A DNA stretch of 64,000 nucleotides from assembly GCF_027244095.1 (NCBI RefSeq), contig NC_069662.1, positions 143,114,294 to 143,178,293 of the forward strand. Reading direction: 5' to 3'. The notes beneath the pieces were generated by a model that saw only the letters and a program-made list of their open reading frames with translations, made no database searches and was not told where the DNA came from. Every line of letters begins with the position of its first letter. Position 1 is the first letter of the stretch. Both the position numbers and the translations under genes were made by a program. This document shows, in pieces, positions 33,501 to 45,500 of this stretch. This DNA comes from Hemicordylus capensis (lineage: Eukaryota > Chordata > Lepidosauria > Squamata > Cordylidae).

Positions 33501-36500
33501 AAAGCCAAAACAGCACTTTGAATTGAATCCCAAAACAAACTGGTAGCCAGTTAAGAGCTTTTAACACTGAGGAAGTATGTTTGCAGCTGTCAACATACAG
33601 TTAATTGTCTGACCATCATGTTCTGCACCAGCTGGTCTCCAGGCCCTTTTCAGAGACAGTCCCAGTATTAATGACATTATCGTTTCCTAGCCAGATTTAC
33701 TAGGATGTGGAGAATTGTGACTAGATCATTTCTCCCCAAGAAAGGCTGTAGCTGGCACTCCAGCTGAACTGGGTGAAAGGCACTACAAGCTACAGATGCC
33801 GCTGGTCCAGGGGGAGGGAGAGAGGTTTGATCACACAAGGTTATGTACACCTTGATGATGCCAAACTTCAAAGCGTTGAAAGAGCTCATTCAGAAGTTTT
33901 GGAATTTCTTGAGAATAGTTAGAGATTAATATATGTTGCTTTTTTGTATGTGTGTCTCCACCCCAATCTTATGAGAAAGGCTAGGGTTCTCAAACTTCTT
34001 GATATTGTGACCCCCTAAAATAATATATAAAGCTACGTAACCCACCCTGTGTTTAAAACTACTAGCTGACATCCTGACTGACGATGTGTAGACCAGAATC
34101 AAGTTGCAACGTGTTCCCAGTCTAGCTGAGCACTCCCAGCGTGTAGACAAACTCTAAAAAGTATGTGTGCCCTTGCACAAGAGCGGAAGAGTGCCCATGC
34201 TTGGAAGCATGGCAGACCAGACCAGCAGCTAGTGCTGCATTGACGTTAGGAGCATGCACATGTTACAAGTCAGGATGTCAGCCATTGGTTTGATTAGGTA
34301 GAAATAAATAAAGCACACATTTACCTTTTTAAATGAGGATGAGCTTGTTTGCTCATGCTTGGTTTTTCAAACTTGGGTTTTATGCTTGAGACTGCCAATC
34401 TAATTTCAGACTCCAAGTTATTTTCACTAGATATTTGCTCGTTATAGCATCAATTGCTGTGAACTCTGATTCACACATAAGTAGGAATCAAGCAAAGGGA
34501 ATCCATATTTCCTTGGCTTTCTCACTTGTTTCTTTGTACTCAGCTTGCACACTAACCCAAAATTCAGGAAGAAAGACCTTCAAGAATGTAAAGCTAAGAG
34601 CTCTCCAACTTCTCCGAGACATGGATAGGCAGACAGAGCTGAAAACCACCTGGATCCTCCGTTGTTCACAAAGCCAAGAGCAATGCAGAAATGTCACTTA
34701 TTTGGCCACTTACTAGATGAGCTCTAGTGAATATCTCTCTCTCGAGAGCTCTCCTCTGGCCTGTCAGACAAAGAACTGCCACTGTTGTGCCTGCCTTGAC
34801 TTTGTGATCAGTGGAGGAGCCAAGTAGTTGTTGTTTTTTACTTCTGCCTCCCATTGTCCTCAACTGTCTGCACACTTTGGACATATCAATTAAGTCCCCT
34901 GCCCTCCTGACAGCTCCCTTCTGAATTGTTTGGGGCCTCTTGTGGGTTCCTAACCCCCAGCTTGAGGACCCTTGAGATAGGTAATTTTTTGCTTTTGCTC
35001 TCATATTTACATGTATTCAGCACCAGTAGCATGGTAAATGTTGACATTTGTATCAAATGGGGACCACATTTTGGGGACCACATTTATGTTGGATCTGACT
35101 TTCCATAGGTCCACACTGCACGTGCCTTCAAATAGTCTTAACTGCAGACATGGACAGTCATGGTACTATAGTTCTGCTTTTATATAAGTGGCATTGCTCA
35201 ATCGTCCATGTTTAAATATCTGTCCATCTTTAAATATCTGAGTGTTTACATAGTGACTCCACAAAATTGACATGTTAATGTTATCACATAGTAAGAGTGA
35301 AGAATGGAACAGCTGTCTACTGGATGGTACCAAAAGTCGATGTAATTCACCATTTTTTCCCTTCAGTATCAACCAATAAAATCCTCCCTTGGTGATAAAG
35401 TAGAGAGAAAGAGAGCTTATGAACTAGGAGCTTCCATTAACTGCTATTTATCCTTGTTTATTTTACTGTTGATAAGTACCTTCCAGGGATTTATCAAATT
35501 CTTTTAAACATGTTTTTCTTTTTTTAAAGAAGATATAGTGTTACTGAGTTCAGTAAGTGTTTAAGATGCATTTTGAGATATTTGGAAGAAACCACATACT
35601 GTGTTAATGTTAAATTTGGTACATTATGCATGATTAGCACTCGTATAGCTGTTTAAAAACTGCAATATGTTAAACACTGATTTCACATGACCTCTATTTC
35701 ACGCTAGGTGACAGTTCCTCTGAGTCACCTCATCAATGCCTTCCATTCACCCAAAAGTCCAGCTCCATCTTTCACTGCAGCGTCCATCAAGTGTGTGCAA
35801 AGGGAAGCAGCTCCTGAACATGATGTACAGAACACTGAGGTAAGGATTCTTAGATGGTATATTGGATTTATTCATGTACATCCGTCTTGGATGAGTTGTT
35901 TTTGGGCTACAACTCCCAACATCTCCAGCCTTCAGCTATTGTGGCTGGGGATGATGGGAGTTGTAGTCCAAAAATGAGACATTTGTTTTTACTGTAAGGG
36001 ACAGCTACACAGTATGCATGTAAGCTTTCCTCGTGGACCTTGACCCAAATATATGATGGTTAGAAGATAGCAGCACAATCATGTTGGGGGCAGGACCAGC
36101 AAAATCATTCCAATCCTCCACGTTCAATGAATGCATGAAGGTCTTGTATGAACAAGGCTTCTATCCATGAACAATCCATATAGAGTATTATATATAAAGC
36201 CACATTCACTTGTTTGGAAAAGGATATGATGAGTTTGATGTGTGAATATCCCTTTGTACACAGTTGGTTAAATTGTTCGGCAAAATTGTTTGGCAAAAAC
36301 CAAAATTGCTGATATATGTAACTGATTCTTCAGTTCAATATGAAGTTGTGGAGAACAGACAGGGCTGGTTCAGATGATTTAAACAACATCTGGAGTGGAG
36401 TATCATGAACCTAATCATCTTCGAGTGTGTACTCTTCATCCTCCTCATCTCCTTGTGTGCTCTGCTGCAAGGAAGAGATTCTGGTTAGTTAAACCACAGC

Positions 36501-39500
36501 TCTGTATGTTGTCTGGAGTTCTGGCTTAACTATGGTTTACAAACCAAGTTCTAATCCCAGTTTCTTATGGTTTGCAAACCATAATTAAATTACAGCTCCT
36601 GGTCCTGAAAAAAGTTGTGGCTTAACTGATCAGGATTTCCTCATTTCAGCTCCATGCTAGAGGTGGAGAGTGGAGATGAAGCTAAGAAGTTTCAGTGTGC
36701 TTGGAACTGCGTAGACCCACATTCATGATAATCTTAAACAAGCATTTTACTCTTTTTATGTGCATTTTACTCTTTCCTTGAGGAAAGTCATCTTATGGAA
36801 TCACCTGGCATTGATTGTGTGTCAGCTTCTCAATGCCTGGAGCAATATGAACCAAATTGGCACCGTTTTGGTGATACATAGGGACACCATTTGCACCTCA
36901 AGGGCATAGTTTGTGATGATGACATCCACCCCAATTCAAGATGGCGGACGCGTAAACATTTGAGGCTCTAGTGGGCTAACTTGTGAACAGCAGCCTACCT
37001 GATTTGAACCAAATTTGGTAAAGTTGTAGTGAGTGACGCATAGGGATATCTCAACAGCATAGTTTGTCATGATGTCATCCACCCCATTCAAGATGGCAGA
37101 CGTAGAAACGCTTGAGGCATAACTGGGCTAACTTATGAACCGCCTAAGCGATTTGAACCAAATTTGCTACAGCTGTAGGGACACATAGATTATAATGATA
37201 TCATCCACCACAATTCAAGATGGTGGACACATGGACATTTGAGGCACAAGAGGGCTAACTTGTGAACTGCCTTTCCAATTTGAACCGAATTTTCTACAGC
37301 TGTGGGGACACAGGGGGCACCTCAACAGCGTATATAAAAACAAAAGAACATCCCTGCTGGATCAGGCCCAAGGCCCATCTAGTCCAGCATCCTGTTTTTC
37401 ACAGTGGCCCACCAGATGCCACTGGAAGCCACAGGCAGGAGTTGAGGGCATAGTTTGTGATGAGGTCATCCACCGCAGTTCAGGATGGCGGATGTATGAA
37501 CATTTAAGGCTGAAGTGGGCTAAGGTGGTAATTATCAATCAGGATTATATAGTGAATGGAATGTAGGCAGATTAGTTCTTACCAGAACAACTTGTTTTCA
37601 TTCGACATGAAAACAAGTTGAAATGAAACATTCAAACAACTTGTTTTCATCGAATTGTCCTGGGCTCTCAAAGCAGAATGTAAATATCTAAAAATCAATA
37701 AATGACAGAAGAAAATAGGGTTTTTTCCCCTTCCTCATTTGAAGTGAACTAGTATGTCCTTGTAAGTCTCCTCTTGGTAGTAGCAGTAATATTTATTTAT
37801 TTATTTAATATATTTATTTAACATGTTTGTATTCTGCCCAATACATATGCCTCAGGATGGCTTACATACAATTAAAATTCAAATCACAAAATTTTAAAAC
37901 AAAGCAATTAAAACTTAACAAACACTTTAAAGTCACTTTAAAATTGCCCAAAGGCCTGGTTAAATAGATGTCTTTAAAAACTTTTTAAAGGCAATCGGAA
38001 ATATTGAAGCTCTTGCCCTGACAGGGAGTGTGTTCCAAAGCCTCGAGGCAGCTTTTGAGAAGACCCAGCCCTGAGTTGCCACCAGAGAACAGCTGGCAAC
38101 TGCAGGTAGATCTCTCAAGATGATCTTAATATGATTCTTAATAATTATGCTTTAGAAATTGAAATGTGATTGCATTCATTGAATGATCCATTTCATTGAA
38201 ATAAAACTAACTGTGAAGAAGCTACTACCCTTGAAGTTGTATCACTAATGTATATTGTTTTGACATTCTGAAAGATGTTCACCCATAGTTTTTTTTAGTG
38301 TTCTCAACAGTGTGGCACTTTTTATCATTTGTCATTTTTTCATTTGTATTTGAGAGAAGTTACTTAATCTTTGTATATTGAAAAAAAGACCTCATGATGG
38401 AAATAAAATGAAGATTTGGAATGGGTATCAAGCACAACCTGAATAATCAGTGGGAAAATGAAATTTCAAAACTCAAAAGCAGTTCTGGTCTAGCAGCACC
38501 TTCAGAATTTTTTTTGAATCATGGAATCTTAGTGGTTGGACTTTATTTATGGAATAGTCTGATGTTCATAAACATTTGCATATGTCTTCTTTTCACAGCC
38601 AACGCTTAATCTACGAGATCTAGGACTACCTGATTTGAAAGCTAGCCAGCTTGATGAACTAGTGGACAGGCTACTTCCTGGCTGTTGTATAGAAAAGAAA
38701 ACCCCTTCCCACTGGCAGACGTCATATATATCTGCACAGTCCTTCTTTGAAAATAAGTATGGTATGTCTTAGGATAGGAGCTGAATCCTTTAGTAAATTG
38801 AATCTCAAATTGTTTCAATGAGATGCTTGTTTTCTGCTTCACTCTGTGCCCATCTCTCCTGCTAGGTCCCTTTTATGCCACCAGGAGCCCAGTCTCCATG
38901 ATAGTTTTCTTCCCAGAATCCATTATTTTATTCATTCATGCATGCATGCATCCATCCATTCATCCATTCAGTTTATATTCCACCCTTCCTAAGGTGGCTC
39001 AGGGTGGTTTAAATTAAAATCAAAACCACATAATAAAACAATTAAAAAACAACAACAAAAAACACATTTAAACCAGATTAAAACTAAAACTAGATACCAT
39101 CAAAGCCAGGTTAAAAAAAGGCACAATAAGGAGGTTGTACGGGGTAAGAACCTGGGAGACTATTTTGATCTGCCAGTTCTGGATGGGGTCACCCACTCTC
39201 GGAAGGAACAGGTATGCAGTTTGGGGATGCCTCTGGATCTGAACCTCTTCCTGGTGTCCCAGGTTGAGACGGTGGCCAGAGGTGCTTTTTATAAGCTTCA
39301 GCTGATACGTCAGCTGCGTCTGTTTCTTGAGATGTATGACTGCAAAACAGTGGTACATATGCTAGTAGCCTCTAGGCTGTATTACTGCAATGCGCTCTGT
39401 GGGGCTGCCTTTGTACATAGTCTGGAAACTGCAGTTGATCCAGAATGCGGCAGCCAGGTTGGTCTCTGGGTCATCTAGGAGAGACATTATTACTCCCATG

Positions 39501-42500
39501 TTGAAAGAACTTTACTGGCTGCTGATACGTTTCTGGGCAAAATACAAGGTGCTGGTTATTACCTCTAAAGCCCTAAACAGCTTAGGCCCTGGGTATTTAA
39601 GAGAACATTTTATTCACCATGAGCCCCACTGTCTGTTAAGATCATCTGGAGAGGTTCATCTGCAGCTGTTGCTGCCAACTCGTCTGGCGACTACTTGGGA
39701 ACGGGCCTTCTCCATTGCTGCCCCTGGACTTTGGAATGCGCACCCTGTTTCTTCAGTTCTTTAATGTTACAGCCACAAGCCAAAACAAAAGAAAAAGGTT
39801 ACGATTATACAACAATAAATAGAGTATATATAATTAGAACAGGTTAAAATTAAAATTAATTAAAAAATTTTTAACAGACTCTGAAACATAGTGATAATAA
39901 AATTAAAACAATAAAATATCCTTATTAACTAACCGGTGACGTATATTAATGGCAGCAGCACAGAATTTAGCCACATTGGATGTAGATTACACACTCTGAG
40001 TCTGAAAGCAATAAGGAACAATAAAATTGTTCCTGTCGACCGGGGAATTTACAATGCAAAGGTGTGATGAAAGATTCACAAATATCCTTATAGAACAAGC
40101 AGAATAATAAAACATGTTCAATAGTTTCGACCTGATCCAGCCCACAAGGGCAAAGTCTGTCAGCAAATGGAATCCCTCCATAGCACCCTTCTAGAACTGC
40201 CAAGGGTAAACAGTGGCAGCAAGCCAAGGTAAAAGCTTTCCTATACCTCGGAAACTCCAACCATGTAAAATAATTCATTTCAGAGACTAGATATCTTCTT
40301 TCCTCCGAGGTAAAATTTGGAGACCTTCCCAAGGTCATTTTGCCGTTCAGAGTCAAAAACCCATTGTTTAACCAGCAACCTTGCCTGATCAAAACCCAGC
40401 TTGGACAAAATTGTAACAGAGAGGCCCAAAGTAGCTATTTTACCCTCAATAGACTGGATCCACCTGGAGTCAAAATCATCCTGTAAAATTAGGGGAGCCA
40501 GACCAACTGGCTGGTAAATTAGTTTAAGCCAGTATAGTAATCCAGAAACTGGCCTCCACCCTAATAAAGCCCGTCTCCAAATGGGTAGCAACATTTGAAA
40601 CGGATCTTGGGATATTAAGAGCAGTTCTCAAAAATTTTGACTGCACACATTCCAGAGTTGCTATATTTGAAAAACAACCCAACTGCGCTCCATAAAGTAA
40701 TTGAGACAATGACTTGGCTTTAAATAGTTTAAAAGCTGTTGGTAAGTAATAGCCACCTTTTGATCGCAAGTACTGTAGAATGGCAAGTGAGCTTTTCTGG
40801 GCATTGGAGGCTACATAGTTTGCATGGGCCTTCCTGTGCCCCCAGCATGGAAAACTACCCCTAAGTACTTAAAAAATAATACCTGCTCAATAAGTTGTCC
40901 CTCAATCCTCCAAGTGCGAATCTTAGGTCTCCATGCGAAAGCCATTATTTTGGTTTTCTGAAAATTTATCTCCAAACCCTCCTTCTTGCAGTGCAGATTT
41001 AATGCACTCAGCATTTTTCTGAGGCCAATTGGAGTCCTCGACAAGAGGAACGCATCATCTGCATAAAGCAAGATAGATATATGCCTCCCTGCAAATTTAG
41101 GAGAGTGGAAATCTAAAAGGCTTAATTGATCCACCATAGAGTTTATGTAGTAATTAAATAAGAGTGGAGCAAGTATGCAGCCCTGCTCAACACCTCTCTG
41201 AGTCACAATAGCACGCATTAGATGCCCTTGAAGGCTGCATCTAACTTTAAGAGAAGTGTCTGAATATAGCGCTTGGAGCAGGCATAACAAACGACAGTCT
41301 TTGGAAGAAGGCCCCAGTTTTCCCCAAAGCTTAACCCATGAAATAGAATCAAATGCTGCCTTCAGATCTACAAAGACAGCATATAAGGAGCGCACCCTGT
41401 TGAAATAAGAGCCTCCCCATTCGCTGGCAACTTTTAAAAAGGCACCGAAGACACATTTATTCACCCAAGCTTTTAATTAGATTAATAGTGTTAATATTTT
41501 TAATGTTGGGTTTTAAATGATTTTAATGTAATGGTTTACATGTTTAAATGATTTTAATTGTTTAATTGATTTAATGTTTAAATGATTTTAATTGTAAACT
41601 GCCCAGAGATGCAAGTTTTGATTGGTATAGAAATATGTTAAATAATAATATAATAATAATTAAGAAAGATGGGTCTTTAAGGCTCTCCTGAAGACCTCCA
41701 GGGAAGATAATCTTATGTCCATGGGGAGTGCATTCCTCAGCTCAGGTGTGACAACTGGGAAGGCCCAAATCCCAGGTTGCCACCAGATGAACTGATAGCA
41801 CCCGAAGACAGACCCCTCCTGATGATCTTAATGAGTGATGAGGATTTTCTAGAGAGAGGTGCACTCTCGGGTAACCCAGACCTAAGCCATTTAGGTAATA
41901 AACAGCACCTTGTATTTTGCCCAGAAACATATTGGCAGCCAGTGCAGCTGTTTAAGACCAGACATAATGTGGACTCTCCAGGATACCCCAGAGACCAATC
42001 TAGCTGCCGCATTTTGAATTAACGGAAGTTTCTGAACTATGTACAAAGGCAAGCCTACATAGAGCATATTACAGTAGTCCAACCTGGAAGTTACCAGCTG
42101 GTTTACCAGTGTGTTTCAGTTATTCTCCTCAAGGAATGGGCAGAGTTGTCAAATCAATCACAGCTGGTAAAAAGCCACAACCTGAGGCACCAGCGTGAGA
42201 CAGGGTCTAAGAGCACTCTGAAGCTGCAAACCTGTGCTTTGTGGGGAAATGTAACCTTGTCCAGAACACGAAGTTCTAGCCTGTCTTGCAGATTACTCCC
42301 CCAACAATAAGCACCTCTGTCTTGCTTGGATTTAGCTTCAGTTTATTATCCCTCATCCAGCCCATTACTGCCTATAGGCAGGCATTTAAAGGGCTAATGC
42401 TATTTCCTATTGGTGATAAGCTTTGCCTGCAGCCCTTCACCCTTCCTGGTCTTGCTTTGCCCTTTAAAACCATTTCCTCTTACTTGTGTTGTGTGACTGG

Positions 42501-45500
42501 ATTTCATTGGTGTTGATGATGGTGTTAGTATCATCAAACAACACAGCAGAGTTAGTAATTTAAAAATCTAATACTGAAAAGTGTCACTTAATTGTACTTT
42601 CACATATTTGTATCTAGAGCTGAACATTCTTATAGGAGATTGCATGTAAATATGAAGTGCAAAATAAAACAAATATCCACATGCTCCTAACTACTTGCAC
42701 AATTCTGTTGAAACGTGGTAGACATAAAAGTATATGATCTGGATTGTGATCCATTGTAGCCATAAGAAATGGGTTCTGCGTCTGCGCAGGGACCTCACGG
42801 GCTGATTGATTAGCTCCTCTCGATGCCCCTCCTGCCTGCACGTGCTGTGCAGAGTTTGTTAAGATTGGCGGTTGGGGCGTTTCCTTTTCAGTTTCTCTTT
42901 GACTGCCTTAGCGATCATATCTCATAGCTGTTGCTCCTCATTAGTAAAGTACCTTAAAACATTTAGATTACTTGGCTTTGAACTTGGATTTGGACACGGA
43001 TTACTCTTTACTCTAGACGGACAAATTTGGATCGTTTGCCTCTTTTTCTTTGACCTCGGAACGGACTACGGACTCAGTTTGCTTTACGGACTATCTGATT
43101 TGGTGAAAGGATTGTTTGCCTTAGTTATCAGGCTATCAAAATGGAGACAAAGAAAACCTTTAAAAGATGTGTGAAATGCCGAGCTAAACTACCGCCAACT
43201 GATTACCATAACTCGTGCTTGATGTGCCTGGGGGAAGAGCACAGTACTGCAGCTTGTAAAGTTTGTTGCTCATTCTTGAAACAGACAAGGCAGAATAGGG
43301 CGTTGCGGCTCTGTATGGCTTTGTATGATGCCGTGGCCAGGTACTTCAACCAGCTCCTCTTCGATGTCGAGCACTCGGCTGGGTGCCTCAACAGGCTCCC
43401 CTTCGATGTTGGGCACTCAGTCAGCATCGGGCTCCCCAGAGTCAGGTAGCAGCAGAACTGCGCACAAGCAGTCTAAAACCGCACTGTCCAATGCTACCAA
43501 GAACACGGATATTATTTTCAAAAAGCCCAAGGATGTGTCAAAAAAGGAAAGACACAGAGATCTGGACCGCCAACAGAAGGGAACTGCTAGGGGCTTGGAA
43601 GCGCCAAAGTTCAAGGCGCACCGTACCCCTTCCCCTGTATCAGCACAGGCTTTCGATGGCGACTCGGATGATGCCTCGGCCTCGACGTTGACCATGGCAT
43701 CAAAAGCTTGTTTTCCGACTTAGACATTAACCTCGGCATCGACATTGGCAACGGCATCGACATTTACCACAGCATCGGCATCAACAGATCAGATACAGGA
43801 ATCGGCTTCGACCTTGACATTGATGGTTCACCTTCCTCTTTCAACATCGATGACATCGAGCTCAATGTCGATATCAACATCGACGTCACAACATGCTTTT
43901 TCGATGCCGACAGCGACGTTGACAGTGTCTGATCAAGCTTACAACGGATCTACGACGTCAACACTGGTTCCTGCGGGGGGAAGACTACCTCATCTATTGT
44001 CTCCAGCACAGACCCCCTTTCAGTCACACTCTACACCTAGAACACCAGGCTTTGGTGTGCAGGATGGAGGACAGTGTGCAGGACTACGTGATTTACTTGA
44101 CTCAGCTTCAAGTACTCCTTCTGGATCTACCTTTCAAGGGTTCCTGAGTACTGGGCTGGATGATGAACGTGATAAGGAGGTGCCAGTTAGGCTGCCTAAG
44201 ACTCCATCCTACGCACCTCTACATATTAAGGAACCAGAGATACGTGTACCGGCTCCAACCTTGTTGCAAGGGGAAACCCTCTGTGTCGGTGTACCTTCAG
44301 GGCAACCTACCCACAGCTGCGGTTTCTGGCATACTTTACCAGGGGACTATGCAGGTTACCTCTGCTGGAAATCCCTGCAAGGATCTCCTGCTCCACAGCC
44401 TGTGTTGCAATCGCAGGGGCCTGCTATTCAGGCACTACCACACCTACCGACAATGTGGGTAGCCACTACCGACAATGCAACTTGAACCCTCAGTCGTGCA
44501 GCCCCAGCCACCAGCTGTACAGCCACCACAGATTCGACGACAGGAAAAGCAAATTCTGGAAAAACCTAGTGGCAAGAGGAAGAGGAAGTCTACTCCTCTG
44601 CCCTCAGAGCCGCCATCTTCCCCTGGTGATGCTAGCATGGGGGATGACTGAGGCTAGCTCAGAATCTGACGACGTTAGTCGGAGATCGGATCCCCCCTCG
44701 GATGTTCCGCCTAGACACTCTACTTCGCCACCTGAGGAATTGAAGACGTATCACGCCTTGATAAGGGGCATAGTGGAGGCGTTGGGAATGGATCTCAAAT
44801 CTCCTGAGGCAGATATTGTAGACCCAGTATACAATATGATGGGGAAATCAAGAACGTCTCATCCAGTTGCACTCACTATGATTCTGGCAATCAGCAAAGC
44901 AGCCAAAACAACGTGGGAGGTCATGCATGTCACATCCACGACTTCTTAATGTTTAGAAAATCTGTACAGAATCAGTGAGGAAGATAATACTGTGCCCAAC
45001 TCGTTCGTTGTAGACTGTGCCTCAACGTCTAAGGGTGGTTGCCGCTACACAACACCTGTGGATAGAGAAGGAAGGAAGATAGATGTCATGGGGATAAAAG
45101 TTTATAGTACGGCTAGTCTAGCAATTCGAATTGCCAGCTATGCAGCCTGCCTGGCCCGGTATAACCATCTCTTGTGGGATGCCCTATTGCAGGACTCCAC
45201 GTCTATGACACTGGAGGAGTTCCAGTGGAAGTTCAACGAGACCTATGAAAGGATCACGGCAGTGACAAGGCAGCAATTGAGTGCCTTCAAACATCTCGCA
45301 GAAACGGAGTCTCGTACATTGATTACAGCAGTAGGCATGCGCAGACATGCATGGCTCCATGCTACTACTCTCCAACCAGATATGAAGGACAGGGTGGAAT
45401 CTCTGGCATTTGATGGAAAGGGATTTTTCCATGAGGATACAGACACGTCTATGGAGACTTTAAAGAAGCTGCAATTTACAGCTCTCACTTTTATGGCACC

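Noticed and set aside
36835-37525. CRISPR-like array
   Set aside because: The repeats are about 153 bp and contiguous, in a vertebrate intron; this is a tandem array.
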